Below the pieces are notes generated by a model. The model saw nothing but the letters and a program-made list of their open reading frames with translations, was not told the origin of the DNA and did no database searches. This document shows, one piece after another, positions 7,402 through 15,219 of a stretch of DNA of 34,535 bases. How positions within the stretch are numbered: the stretch's first letter is position 1; the number at the start of each line of letters is the position of its first letter. The stretch spans positions 1 through 34,535 of the forward strand of contig JBDNJK010000117.1 in assembly GCA_041687805.1 (NCBI GenBank). The letters are read 5' to 3'. This stretch comes from SZUA-87 sp041687805. Its GTDB lineage: Bacteria > Actinomycetota > Acidimicrobiia > Acidimicrobiales > Aldehydirespiratoraceae. A program made the translations under genes and the position numbers.

Positions 7402-8042
7402 CGTCGGCCCTCGCCGTGCTTGGCCGACATCGACACGAAATTGCTGAGGATACGAATGCCGTTGTCGCCGGACTTCTCAGGATGGAATTGCGCTGCCCAC
7501 AAGTTTCGCCTGGCAACCGCTGCCACCAGGTCGGTGCCGTAGTCGCATGTGGCAATCACGTCCGGCCCGTCGGCTGCCGAATACGAATGAACGAAATAGA
7601 CCCAAGCTTCGTCTGGCAAGCCGTCGAACATGGCGTGATCAGGTTGACGCCTCTGGAGAATATTCCATTGCATTTGCGGGCGTTTGACATTGTCTGGAAT
7701 GAGATTCACTACGCGATCAAGCACTCCCAAGCCTTCGACTCCGGGGGCTTCAACCGAGCTGGAGAACAAGACCTGCATTCCGACACAGATGCCGAAGAAC
7801 GGCACATCGGCCGCGATTCTCTCCAACGCCACCTCGTCGAGACCGGTCGACCGCAACGCTTTCATGCACGGCTCAAACGCGCCGACCCCAGGCAAGACCA
7901 CTCCCACGGCATCTGCGATCAGACCAGAATCAGATGTGAGCCTGGCGTCTGCTCCCGCGCAGGCGAATCCCTTTTGGGCCGAGTGAAGGTTTCCGATGCC
8001 GTAGTCGAGTATTGCAATGAGAGGACGGTCGTCGGCCGACAC
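7398..8042 (-). CDS. hisH: Imidazole glycerol phosphate synthase, glutaminase subunit
   Basis: 214 residues, a class I glutamine amidotransferase giving ammonia to HisF. The nucleophile Cys is in FFGICVGMQVLF and the catalytic His-Glu pair in AAQFHPEKSGDNG; the N-terminus is the family's LIAILDYGIGNLHSA. The start is uncertain. GTG 8042 follows the hisB stop by one base and leaves only six extra residues before the conserved strand. ATG 8072, inside hisB, has GAGGG five bases before it and would add ten residues with no family similarity. I list the shorter form. Confidence 0.93.
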   Translation of the reverse strand: MSADDRPLIAILDYGIGNLHSAQKGFACAGADARLTSDSGLIADAVGVVLPGVGAFEPCMKALRSTGLDEVALERIAADVPFFGICVGMQVLFSSSVEAPGVEGLGVLDRVVNLIPDNVKRPQMQWNILQRRQPDHAMFDGLPDEAWVYFVHSYSAADGPDVIATCDYGTDLVAAVARRNLWAAQFHPEKSGDNGIRILSNFVSMSAKHGEGRR

Positions 8043-8043
8043 G

Positions 8044-8634
8044 TCAGAGTGTGCCCTTGGTCGACGGGACATCGCCGCCCTCAATTTTCACTGCGTCACG
8101 CAGGGCACGGGCGACGCCCTTGAACGCCGCTTCCACGATGTGGTGAGTGTTGCGGCCACGCCGGCCAACGATGTGAAGCGTGATTGCCGCTGCTGTGACG
8201 AACGCTCTCCAGAATTCCTCTACCAATTGGGGGTCGAACGGAGGGTCGCCCAGAATTTTCTGGCCAGGGAAATCGACTTCGTAGTGAAGGTAGGGGCGCC
8301 CAGAGAGGTCGAGTACGACTTCTACCGCGGCCTCGTCGAGCGGGACGGTGATAGACGCGAAGCGTCGTATGCCCCTCTTGTCGCCAATCGCCACCTTGAA
8401 CGCTTCACCAAGAGCGATGCCAACGTCTTCGACGGTGTGATGAGCGTCGATTTCGAGGTCGCCGGTGGCCGAAACGCGCAGGTCAAACCCACCATGTCGG
8501 CCGAGTTGATCCACCATGTGGTCGAAAAACGGCAGGCCGGTGGATACCTCGGTTTGGCCGGATCCGTCGATATCGAGGGAGATCTCGATCGATGTCTCTT
8601 TGGTTTGGCGACTTTGTTCGGCTCGGCGACTCAT
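8044..8634 (-). CDS. hisB: Imidazoleglycerol-phosphate dehydratase
   Basis: 196 residues, monofunctional; no histidinol-phosphatase domain is fused. It removes water from imidazole glycerol phosphate using manganese. Signature segments are GLPFFDHMVDQLGRHGGFDL, the metal-binding DAHHTVEDVGIALGEA, and the second copy GRNTHHIVEAAFKGVARAL. The start ATG 8634 overlaps the hisC stop as ATGA, and hisH follows one base after the stop or overlaps, depending on its start. A separate histidinol phosphatase must be encoded elsewhere. Confidence 0.97.
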   Translation of the reverse strand: MSRRAEQSRQTKETSIEISLDIDGSGQTEVSTGLPFFDHMVDQLGRHGGFDLRVSATGDLEIDAHHTVEDVGIALGEAFKVAIGDKRGIRRFASITVPLDEAAVEVVLDLSGRPYLHYEVDFPGQKILGDPPFDPQLVEEFWRAFVTAAAITLHIVGRRGRNTHHIVEAAFKGVARALRDAVKIEGGDVPSTKGTL

Positions 8635-9704
8635 GCGAGCACCTCCGTGAGTGCTTCGAGGAATAGATCGTTCTCTTCAGAAGTGCCAATCGTGACACGA
8701 AGACAACCATCAAGTCGGGGCCACGAGGCGCAGTTGCGTACGAGCACCGACTTGTCGACGAGTGCCTGCCAGACATCTTGCCCGGGCATGGTCTCGGTTC
8801 GGAACAAAATGAAGTTCGAGCCGGACGGCCAGACTCGAACAGGGAGCTGTGAAAGTCGGCCGGCAAGCCTCTGACGTTCTGCGACGATCTCGCCGACCCG
8901 GTCATCCATGGCATCAAGATGACGCAGCGCAAGAGTTCCCGCGATCTGTGTCATCGAATCGAGGTGGTAGGGCAGCACCACCTTCCCCATCTCCGCAATT
9001 ACCCAATCGGGGGCGACCATGTAGCCCAAACGTGCACCCGCCATGGCCCACGTCTTGGAATATGTGCGTGTGACCACCAACGGCACGTCACTTCCCATCA
9101 TGTCGAGTGCGGTCCAGGGCGAAAATTGTGCGTATGCCTCATCGATGCACAGCAGCGCACCAGAATCAGCCGTCATCTCCAACACAGCCGCGACGTCGGC
9201 GCGAGCATCGACCACCCCGGTTGGATTGTTGGGAGAGCACAAAAAGACGATCGAGGGGTGATCGGCGTCGATCACCCGTTCAACCTCTCTGAGATCGAGC
9301 GAAAAATCTTCGTTTCGTTCGCCCTGAGCGACATGGGTGCCGGTGATGCGACTGAGATGCGAGTGGAGCGCGTAGGTGGGCTCAAACATTGCCGCGCAGC
9401 GTGTTGGCCCGCCGTATGTGAGCAGCAGTGTCTGTAACACCTCATTGGAACCGTTTGCCGCAAAAATCGACGATGGGTCGACGTGGTGCAGTCCGGCGAT
9501 GGCCGACCGCAAACCTGTCGCTTGCCGATCGGGGTAGCGGTTCCACTCGATTGAGCGAATTGCCTCGGCAACCTCGCCGGCAAATTCCGAAGGTGGCCCA
9601 ACAGGACTTTCGTTGGTGTTGAGCCTCACATCGACGTCGAGTTGGGGTGAGTGATATCCCTCGATGAGCGACACTGATTCACGCGGCTCGACGATGGCGC
9701 TCAT
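8631..9704 (-). CDS. hisC: Histidinol-phosphate aminotransferase
   Basis: 357 residues, a PLP-dependent class I/II aminotransferase that converts imidazole acetol phosphate to histidinol phosphate with glutamate. The PLP lysine is in RTYSKTWAMAGARLGY. Other conserved parts are LNTNESPVGPP at the N-terminus, FAANGSNEVLQTL, CSPNNPTGVVD and CIDEAYAQF; the terminal domain has GSNFILFRT and CLRVTIGTSEEN. The start ATG 9704 overlaps the hisD stop as ATGA. The length and its place between hisD and hisB make the call secure among related aminotransferases. Confidence 0.97.
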   Translation of the reverse strand: MSAIVEPRESVSLIEGYHSPQLDVDVRLNTNESPVGPPSEFAGEVAEAIRSIEWNRYPDRQATGLRSAIAGLHHVDPSSIFAANGSNEVLQTLLLTYGGPTRCAAMFEPTYALHSHLSRITGTHVAQGERNEDFSLDLREVERVIDADHPSIVFLCSPNNPTGVVDARADVAAVLEMTADSGALLCIDEAYAQFSPWTALDMMGSDVPLVVTRTYSKTWAMAGARLGYMVAPDWVIAEMGKVVLPYHLDSMTQIAGTLALRHLDAMDDRVGEIVAERQRLAGRLSQLPVRVWPSGSNFILFRTETMPGQDVWQALVDKSVLVRNCASWPRLDGCLRVTIGTSEENDLFLEALTEVLA

Positions 9705-10996
9705 TTCGATCTTCCCAAGGCGCGGCGCACCGTGATAGACGCCGCGTGGGCCGCGAGTCCCTCGGCTCGGGCGAGCGCCACGACGTGGTCTCCCATCGAC
9801 TCGAAACCTTCGTGATCGACGCGCACGACATGCACGTCCTTCATGAAGTCGTGAACAGTGAGGGCGCTCGCGAATCGAGCGGTGCCATTGGTGGGCAGCA
9901 CGTGGCTCGGTCCGGCAACGTAATCACCCAGCGACGCTGGCGCCCATGCTCCACAAAAAACGGCTCCGGCGTTTTCGACCAAGGGGATCAAGCTTTCCGG
10001 ATCGCTCGTCTGCAACTCAAGATGCTCAGGAGCGATGAAGTTGGACACCTCCATTGCCTGTTCGGCGGATTCGCACACCACGGCGTATCCCGACTTCGCG
10101 AGGGTGGCTTCTATTTCTGTTCGGCGGGGGGCACTCGACACAAGCCGATTGACGGCCTCGTTGACTTCATCGGCGACGGCCTCGCTCCACGTGACCAACC
10201 AAGCGAGCCCATCGGGGCCATGTTCGGCCTGGAGCATCAGATCTATTGCAGCAAAGTCGGATGACACCGAACCATCGGCAACCACCACTACTTCGCTCGG
10301 GCCTGCGAACGAGGACGGCACGCCGACAACACCGGCGACCTCCTGCTTGGCCAAGGCCACATATACGTTTCCGGGCCCGACTATGACATCGACCGGACGG
10401 ATGCTCTCGGTTCCGTAGGCAATGGCTGCGATTGCTTGCGCTCCTCCTACGGGAATCACCTCGTCGACCCCGGCAATCGCCGCCGCGGCGAGGACGACGT
10501 CGGGAACCCGACCATCGCGGCCCGGTGGCACACAGAGAACAACCTCAGAAACGCCCGCTACACGGGCTGGAATCGCGGTCATCAGCACGGTGGACGGATA
10601 CACGGCGCGGCCGCCAGGCACGTAGCATCCAGCGCGCCGGACGGGTTTGTGCAACCCCTGAATGACCACTCCGGCGCGGTTGACTGTGACGTCAGTGGGC
10701 ATCTGCGCCAAGTGATATTCGATGATCGAATCCGCCGCTGCTTGTAGGGCCTCAATCACGACCGGATCGACGCGATCTCTGGCCTCGGCCATATCGGCGT
10801 GTGAGACATTCAAGGATGGAAGGTCGACCTGATCGAACTTTGAGGTGTAGTCAAGAACGGCTTTATCGCCACCCTCTCGGACGTGTTGAACGATTTCGCG
10901 GACGGCCGCGATCGGGCCGTCTGCCGGTGTGGACGGGCGTGGCAGATGGGGCGCCACCGCTCCTTGGACACCTCGCAGATCGATCCTCGTGAGCAC
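9701..10996 (-). CDS. hisD: Histidinol dehydrogenase
   Basis: 431 residues, the normal length. HisD oxidises histidinol to histidine in two NAD-dependent steps and needs zinc. Recognisable segments are PGGRAVYPSTVLM, VDVIVGPGNVYVALAKQ, FAGPSEVVVVADGS, LMLQAEHGPDGLAWLV (zinc Gln and His), FIAPEHLELQ (catalytic Glu-His) and GPSHVLPTNGTARF. The start is GTG 10996 (MLTRIDLRG); TAGCGT ends 6 bases upstream and no Shine-Dalgarno is visible. It is the first gene of the his unit and is divergent from a small hypothetical gene 61 bases away. Confidence 0.97.
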   Translation of the reverse strand: MLTRIDLRGVQGAVAPHLPRPSTPADGPIAAVREIVQHVREGGDKAVLDYTSKFDQVDLPSLNVSHADMAEARDRVDPVVIEALQAAADSIIEYHLAQMPTDVTVNRAGVVIQGLHKPVRRAGCYVPGGRAVYPSTVLMTAIPARVAGVSEVVLCVPPGRDGRVPDVVLAAAAIAGVDEVIPVGGAQAIAAIAYGTESIRPVDVIVGPGNVYVALAKQEVAGVVGVPSSFAGPSEVVVVADGSVSSDFAAIDLMLQAEHGPDGLAWLVTWSEAVADEVNEAVNRLVSSAPRRTEIEATLAKSGYAVVCESAEQAMEVSNFIAPEHLELQTSDPESLIPLVENAGAVFCGAWAPASLGDYVAGPSHVLPTNGTARFASALTVHDFMKDVHVVRVDHEGFESMGDHVVALARAEGLAAHAASITVRRALGRSK

Positions 10997-11002
10997 CGCG
11001 CC

Positions 11003-11008
11003 ACGCTA
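11003..11008 (-). promoter_or_regulatory. -10 hexamer (TAGCGT) of the his operon, leaderless type
   Basis: TAGCGT on the minus strand ends exactly 6 bases before the hisD GTG. It implies a transcript starting at the GTG, leaving no room for a leader-peptide or riboswitch type of histidine attenuation. Confidence 0.5.
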
Positions 11009-11045
11009 GCGGGCCTGACCGGTACCACCCGACCGATTTCTCGGC

Positions 11046-11051
11046 GATACT
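11046..11051 (+). promoter_or_regulatory. -10-like hexamer (GATACT) of the small hypothetical gene
   Basis: GATACT ends 6 bases before ATG 11058, the same spacing as other leaderless starts in the window. It keeps the A2 and T6 positions of the -10 consensus but lacks the first T. Confidence 0.4.
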
Positions 11052-11057
11052 GCGAAG

Positions 11058-11249
11058 ATGGATCCAGACGCAGCCGAACTTTCCTCAATGACGACGACCG
11101 TCTCCGATCTGGTGCGACGCATCGGGGGCTTGGCCGAACGCCGTAGTGACAACCCCGATGATCCAGTGATCGGACGCCTCCACGAGGTGGAACGCACCCT
11201 GCTCACCGCGGAACGTCGTCTTCGTTCCATCGGGCGAGCGCTCGACTGA
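11058..11249 (+). CDS. Small hypothetical protein, 63 residues
   Basis: I do not recognise a family. The frame is ATG 11058 to TGA 11249, divergent from hisD. The protein is charged and probably mostly helical: a V/L/I-spaced first helix (VSDLVRRIGGLAERR), a short turn (DNPDDP), then an Arg/Leu-rich second helix (LHEVERTLLTAERRLRSIG). This looks like a small helical hairpin or a coiled-coil dimer; there is no signal or membrane segment. Support for it being real is the -10-like GATACT exactly 6 bases before the ATG. Overlapping frames on the other strand are Arg/Pro/Ser-rich shadows. The region after it up to 11509 holds a repeat, a terminator and AT-rich sequence but no convincing gene. Confidence 0.55.
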   Translation: MDPDAAELSSMTTTVSDLVRRIGGLAERRSDNPDDPVIGRLHEVERTLLTAERRLRSIGRALD

Positions 11250-11254
11250 ATCGA

Positions 11255-11290
11255 CGGCAACTACCGAAAACAGGCGGCAACTACCGAAAA
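11255..11290. repeat. Tandem 16-base direct repeat, 20-base period
   Basis: CGGCAACTACCGAAAA occurs at 11255-11270 and again at 11275-11290 with CAGG between. The second copy runs into the A-rich side of the adjacent terminator. It probably arose by local duplication; no function is evident. Confidence 0.7.
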
Positions 11291-11324
11291 AGAAAGCGGC
11301 CGCCTCCACGAAGGAGACGGCCGC
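11287..11324 (-). terminator. Intrinsic terminator, minus strand
   Basis: GCGGCCG (11296-11302) pairs with CGGCCGC (11318-11324), and after one mismatch CTCC pairs with GGAG around a 5-base loop. On the minus strand the stem is followed at once by TTTCTTTTT (11295-11287). It should end transcripts coming from nth, about 186 bases upstream, and keep them out of the his region. The plus-strand side has no T-run. Confidence 0.85.
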
Positions 11325-11509
11325 CGGCGACACAGGGCGGCGGATCCCTCGTGTCACCATTTACGATCGAGCGGCGGGAGCTCGACCGTGTCGGCAATAT
11401 AGCCCACTGCTGACCATGTTCGAAACCACTGCCAAGCATGTACGAAAATATGATTCCCGATTTTTTCCCAACAGAGCCGAATTCCTCTATCGGTGGGCGT
11501 ATGAACGGC

Positions 11510-12151
11510 TCAAACGCGTGATGACGGGCAAAAGTCGTTGAGTACGCACTCTTCACATCGCGGTTTTCTGGCAACACAAACCCGTCGACCATGAAGAATG
11601 ATTCGCAAACTGAACTCTCCACGCTCCGCAGCCGGAACCATCTGATTCAGCTCAAGTTCGATCTTGACCGCGTCGGTCTGTTCTGTGAGTTGCAGAAGAT
11701 GGCTGAGTCGCGTCACATGGGTGTCGACCGGCAGACCGGGCAGACCCAATGCCACGCTTCTCACCACGTTTGCCGTCTTGCGTCCGACGCCGGGCAGCTT
11801 CACGAGGTCCTTCATCGCTGAAGGCACCTCCCCGTCGAAATCCTTCACCAGCATTCTGGCCATTCCAACAAGGCTCTTCGACTTCTGACGAAACAGCCCG
11901 ATCGTGTTGACATACGGTTCCACCTGTTCAGGATCGACCTCGGCCAAGGTCCATGGATCCGGGAACCGCTTGAACAAACCCGGCGTCGCCTTGTTGACTC
12001 CGACATCAGTGGCCTGCGCAGACAGGATCGTGGCTGCCAGAAGCTCGAAGGGATCACGATGGTCGAGTTCGCAAATCGCGTCGGGGTACTCAACTGTCAG
12101 ACGCTCGTTCACACGCCTGGCTCTGCCCTTCGGTGTCCTTGGTCTGGCCAT
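11510..12151 (-). CDS. nth: Endonuclease III
   Basis: 213 residues. Nth is a base-excision-repair glycosylase/AP-lyase for oxidised pyrimidines. The HhH-GPD core is present: LAATILSAQATDVGVNKATP, the helix-hairpin-helix LPGVGRKTANVVRSVA with the catalytic Lys, and LPVDTHVTRLSHLL with the catalytic Asp. The C-terminal 4Fe-4S ligands fit C-x6-C-x2-C-x5-C (CVARKPRCEECVLNDFC). An open frame extends to 12289 but has no similarity there; ATG 12151 (MARPRTPKGRARR) fits the family and has TAGTGT 8 bases upstream. It is divergent from mshD, with 64 bases between the starts. Confidence 0.96.
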   Translation of the reverse strand: MARPRTPKGRARRVNERLTVEYPDAICELDHRDPFELLAATILSAQATDVGVNKATPGLFKRFPDPWTLAEVDPEQVEPYVNTIGLFRQKSKSLVGMARMLVKDFDGEVPSAMKDLVKLPGVGRKTANVVRSVALGLPGLPVDTHVTRLSHLLQLTEQTDAVKIELELNQMVPAAERGEFSLRIILHGRRVCVARKPRCEECVLNDFCPSSRV

Positions 12152-12159
12152 GGGGCACG

Positions 12160-12165
12160 ACACTA
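12160..12165 (-). promoter_or_regulatory. Candidate -10 (TAGTGT) for nth
   Basis: TAGTGT on the minus strand ends 8 bases before ATG 12151, consistent with a transcript having only a one- or two-base leader. Confidence 0.4.
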
Positions 12166-12203
12166 CCCATCGTCTGGTGATCGCCGCAGCTCCACCCAGT
12201 CGA

Positions 12204-12209
12204 TATTGT
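12204..12209 (+). promoter_or_regulatory. -10 hexamer (TATTGT) of mshD, leaderless type
   Basis: TATTGT matches TANNNT and ends exactly 6 bases before GTG 12216. It is the main reason for choosing that start over longer in-frame starts at 12150 or 12177. Confidence 0.5.
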
Positions 12210-12215
12210 TCGACA

Positions 12216-12905
12216 GTGCCCATCAACCTCGTCGGACCATCAGATGGCGATTTTCGGTGGTCGATCGATGTCCAAGACACCCTCAACACCGTCGAGATGT
12301 GCGCCGGGGTTGATGCCGCGCTGCATGAATGTGATCACGGGCCGGTCCAATTATGGCTCCACGAGGTGGAGCCGCTCGCCGACAGAGCGCTGATCAACTG
12401 TGGTTGGTCGCAGTACCGCGACTTGTGGCAGCTGCGACGCCCACTTCCGGCTCCGCCGTCCAACCTCGAAACTCGATCTTTCACTGTCGACGACATCGAC
12501 GACTTCGTGGCCGTCAACAACCGAGCATTCAGTTGGCATCCCGAACAGAGCGGCCTCACGCCAACTGATGTCGAAAAATCGATGTCGGAGCCATGGTTCG
12601 ATACGGACGGGTTCAGGCTCCTGCATATCAATGGTCGAATGGCCGGGTTCTGTTGGACCAAAGTGCATGCCGACATCGACCCGCCGATCGGTGAGATCTA
12701 CCTGATCGCAATCGATCCGGATTTCCACGGCCGTGGCCTGGGCGCACCGATGACCCTCGCCGGCCTCGAGTGGTTGGCCGATCGGGGCCTTGCCACGGGC
12801 ATGCTGTATGTCGAGAGCGACAACGTTGCGGCCAATGCCGTCTACCGGCGCCTCGGATTCCTTCATCACCACACCGACCGTGCCTACCGACGGACTGAAC
12901 CATGA
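12216..12905 (+). CDS. mshD: Mycothiol synthase with short N-terminal domain
   Basis: 229 residues from GTG 12216. MshD acetylates Cys-GlcN-Ins in the last step of mycothiol synthesis, the main low-molecular-weight thiol of Actinomycetota. The C-terminal GNAT domain (about 80-229) closely follows mycobacterial MshD as I remember it: VNNRAFSWHPEQSGLT, EPWFDTDGFRLL, GFCWTKVHADID, GEIYLIAIDPDFHGRGLG (acetyl-CoA loop) and LYVESDNVAANAVYRRLGF. Ordinary MshD has two GNAT domains and about 300 residues. Here only about 77 residues precede LWQLRRPLP, so the first domain is cut down to its last strands. Longer in-frame starts exist (12150, 12177) but would not restore a full domain. The stop overlaps the rlmN start as ATGA. 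Confidence 0.88.
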   Translation: MPINLVGPSDGDFRWSIDVQDTLNTVEMCAGVDAALHECDHGPVQLWLHEVEPLADRALINCGWSQYRDLWQLRRPLPAPPSNLETRSFTVDDIDDFVAVNNRAFSWHPEQSGLTPTDVEKSMSEPWFDTDGFRLLHINGRMAGFCWTKVHADIDPPIGEIYLIAIDPDFHGRGLGAPMTLAGLEWLADRGLATGMLYVESDNVAANAVYRRLGFLHHHTDRAYRRTEP

Positions 12906-13975
12906 CCAAGATCCAAGTTGTGGGCCGATACAGCGTCGATGCCCCCGTATTGCGGTACGACCCGACACGATCGGAAATCGAGGCGCTCCTCGTGGATCAG
13001 CCTCGCTACCGCATCGATCAGATCTGGAAGGGACTCTACGAACAGGGCGCAAGCCTCGAGGAGATCACCAACCTGCCCAAAGCACTTCGGGCGAAGCTGG
13101 CTGAGGCCTTGCCGACCGCCCTCGAGCCCGAGACCGAGTCGGTCAGCAGCGATGGCGAGACCGTCAAGTGGCTCTGGAAACTGCACGATGGTCGGATGAT
13201 CGAGACGGTGCTGATGCACTACAAGGAACGCACCACCGTGTGCGTGTCGACGCAGGCCGGTTGCGCAATGGGATGCGATTTCTGTGCCACCGGCCAAAGC
13301 GGATTCGATCGCCAGCTGTCGGTCGGAGAGATTGTCGAGCAGGTAGTGAGGGCGCGCGTTGCGTCGAAAGCCCGTCGGGTGTCAAATGTCGTCTTCATGG
13401 GCATGGGCGAGCCTCTCGCCAACTACGACCGGACCTGGGTGGCCGTGGAGCGGCTTCACGGCGACGTCGGTATTTCAGCTCGGCACCTCACCATCTCCAC
13501 GGTGGGAGTGATCCCGGGTATCGACCGACTCGCCCACGAGGCTTTGCCGGTCAATCTCGCCGTGTCACTCCACGCTGCCAACGACACCCTGAGAAGTCAG
13601 CTTGTCCCGATCAACCGTCGATACCCGATTGAAAAGCTGGCCCTCGCATGTGAGCGTTATCTGGCCGCCAAGAATCGTCGCCTCTCGTTCGAATGGGCTC
13701 TCATCAAGGACGTCAACGACCATGCCTCCGACGCGCGCGAGCTTGCTGCGCTGTGCCACCGGCTCAGGGCCCACGTCAACCTCATTCCCCTCAATCCCAC
13801 GCCCGGATACCTGGCAGTCGGCACCCCACGTGAGGGAGTCGACGCGTTTCGTGATGAGCTCGAACAGCAGGGCGTCAACGCCACGGTTCGGCGAAATCGC
13901 GGCACGGATATCGATGCGGCCTGCGGTCAACTGAGTGCCAGTCGGCAGATTTTGAACAGTCCGCGCAAGCGCTGA
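12902..13975 (+). CDS. rlmN: Dual-specificity rRNA/tRNA adenine-C2 methyltransferase
   Basis: 357 residues. RlmN is a radical-SAM enzyme that methylates C2 of A2503 in 23S rRNA and of A37 in some tRNAs. The cluster cysteines are C121, C125 and C128 (CAMGCDFC). A conserved Cys near the end, C341 in DIDAACGQL, is in the place of the methyl-carrier Cys of E. coli RlmN. GMGEPLANYD, STVGVIPGI, LAVSLHAAND, NLIPLNP and RRNRGTDID are family segments. That Cys and the motifs favour RlmN; the related Cfr is less likely. The start ATG 12902 overlaps the mshD stop as ATGA. Confidence 0.96.
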   Translation: MTKIQVVGRYSVDAPVLRYDPTRSEIEALLVDQPRYRIDQIWKGLYEQGASLEEITNLPKALRAKLAEALPTALEPETESVSSDGETVKWLWKLHDGRMIETVLMHYKERTTVCVSTQAGCAMGCDFCATGQSGFDRQLSVGEIVEQVVRARVASKARRVSNVVFMGMGEPLANYDRTWVAVERLHGDVGISARHLTISTVGVIPGIDRLAHEALPVNLAVSLHAANDTLRSQLVPINRRYPIEKLALACERYLAAKNRRLSFEWALIKDVNDHASDARELAALCHRLRAHVNLIPLNPTPGYLAVGTPREGVDAFRDELEQQGVNATVRRNRGTDIDAACGQLSASRQILNSPRKR

Positions 13976-14028
13976 GTCCATACCCCAATTCCAACCCGGC
14001 CAGGGGAGGGTGTGCACGGCAACTGAGA

Positions 14029-14034
14029 CATACT
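14029..14034 (+). promoter_or_regulatory. -10-like hexamer (CATACT) of the small membrane protein gene
   Basis: CATACT ends 6 bases before ATG 14041, the same spacing as other leaderless starts here. It suggests that the membrane protein gene and menG have their own promoter after rlmN. Confidence 0.4.
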
Positions 14035-14040
14035 GGGAAC

Positions 14041-14442
14041 ATGAACCAACGGATCTGGGTCAATTCCCGTCAGCCGCAAACGCTCTACATCTCCCAGTTG
14101 TTGATGTATTTCAACGGCGTGCTGGCAATTCTGTTTGGCGGCTTGTCTGCCGTTGGCCGATTCGACTTGTTCGGATCCCGTGCGCTGGGCACAATTGTCG
14201 TGCTACTGCTCACGTTTGGAATGGTTGCCGGCGCCTACGGCATTGCCAATGAGCGCCGCTGGGGGTACCGACTCGGCGTGGTCTCCGCAGTCGCACCGTT
14301 GGTGATCACCTTTGGTGTGGTCATCACCAACGGATTGAGTGATGCACTTCGCGATCCCATTAGCTTGATGTTCGAGATCGCTCTCGTCGCCTTACTGCTC
14401 CACCCCATGAGCACCTCCTACCAGAAGATCTGGTTCAAGTGA
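14041..14442 (+). CDS. Small integral membrane protein, unknown function
   Basis: 133 residues; I do not recognise a family. After a polar N-terminus (NQRIWVNSRQPQ) there are probably four membrane helices: about 17-38 (ISQLLMYFNGVLAILFGGLS), 47-68 (ALGTIVVLLLTFGMVAGAYGI), 76-96 (YRLGVVSAVAPLVITFGVVI) and 106-122 (PISLMFEIALVALLLHP). The C-terminus is short and basic (SYQKIWFK). There are no catalytic motifs. It lies 10 bases before menG on the same strand, so the two are probably co-transcribed, and a role near the membrane quinone pathway is possible but only inferred from position. The start is ATG 14041, with the -10-like CATACT 6 bases upstream. Confidence 0.8.
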   Translation: MNQRIWVNSRQPQTLYISQLLMYFNGVLAILFGGLSAVGRFDLFGSRALGTIVVLLLTFGMVAGAYGIANERRWGYRLGVVSAVAPLVITFGVVITNGLSDALRDPISLMFEIALVALLLHPMSTSYQKIWFK

Positions 14443-14452
14443 GATCCCTCTG

Positions 14453-15184
14453 GTGAGCCCCACCGAAGATTCCCCAATCCTCGACGACGGCGTCACCGTC
14501 GACCCTGAGGCCCTTCCAACCGGCAATGAGAAGAGACGTGCCGTCCGGTCGATGTTCGACGCGATTGCACCCCGCTACGACCTGGTCAATCGCGTGATGA
14601 CATTTGGTCTGGATGTGAGGTGGCGTCGCCGCACTGTGAGAGATCTCGGCCTTCCCGGAGGATCCGTGGTAGCCGATCTGGCCTGTGGCACTGGTGATCT
14701 CTGCCGCGAGCTCCAACGCCACGGAATTGTCGCGGTCGGGCTCGACCTCTCGATGGGGATGCTCGCGTCGGCCAAGACCTCGTCGCCACTGCTACACGCC
14801 GACATACTCGCCATGCCACTCTCCGATTCGTCAGTCGACGGCGCCACTTGCGGCTTCGCCCTACGAAATCTGGTCGATCTACCGGAGTTTTTCGCGGAAC
14901 TCTCGCGAGTCGTCCGGCCAGGCGGCCGCATCGCCCTGCTCGACGCTGCCCGGCCCACCAACCGCATCCTTCGACTCGGGCACGGCTTCTATTTCGGACG
15001 CGTGGTCCCGTTGATAGGCAGGCTTCTATCCGATGGCACTGCCTATCGATATCTTCCGAAGTCTCTTGTCTACCTACCGGATTGGGAGACGATGTCTGCC
15101 GATCTGGCCTCGGCAGGATTCGAGAAAGTCGAACGAAAGCTCTTCACAGGCGCACAACTGATCACCGCCACTCGAGTTCGCTGA
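14453..15184 (+). CDS. menG: Demethylmenaquinone methyltransferase (UbiE/MenG)
   Basis: 243 residues. MenG uses SAM to methylate demethylmenaquinone, the last step of menaquinone synthesis. Family segments are MFDAIAPRYDLVNRVMTFG with RWRRRTV, motif I VADLACGTGDLCRE, motif II LHADILAMPLSDSSVDGATCGFALRN, VVRPGGRIALLDAARP and YRYLPKSLVYLP. The N-terminus is about 25 residues longer than the shortest homologues. The start is GTG 14453, ten bases after the membrane-protein stop. I call it MenG rather than UbiE because the menaquinone gene menA is convergent, 35 bases away, and Actinomycetota normally use menaquinone. Confidence 0.93.
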   Translation: MSPTEDSPILDDGVTVDPEALPTGNEKRRAVRSMFDAIAPRYDLVNRVMTFGLDVRWRRRTVRDLGLPGGSVVADLACGTGDLCRELQRHGIVAVGLDLSMGMLASAKTSSPLLHADILAMPLSDSSVDGATCGFALRNLVDLPEFFAELSRVVRPGGRIALLDAARPTNRILRLGHGFYFGRVVPLIGRLLSDGTAYRYLPKSLVYLPDWETMSADLASAGFEKVERKLFTGAQLITATRVR

Positions 15185-15219
15185 CAGCCTGCCGGGTGGA
15201 GCGATGCGATCGCCGGAAA

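Noticed and set aside
11411..11435. Possible tRNA T-loop (GTTCGAAAC)
   Set aside because: The flanking five bases do not pair as a T-stem, and no acceptor, D or anticodon arms can be formed around it.
11281..11622. 113-codon minus-strand frame after nth
   Set aside because: It starts inside nth, crosses the terminator hairpin and ends in Arg/Gly shadow sequence; no motif supports it.
11904..12215. Upstream part of the long frame that ends as mshD
   Set aside because: It lies antisense to nth up to 12151 and has no GNAT similarity; the -10 hexamer and GTG at 12216 give a better start.
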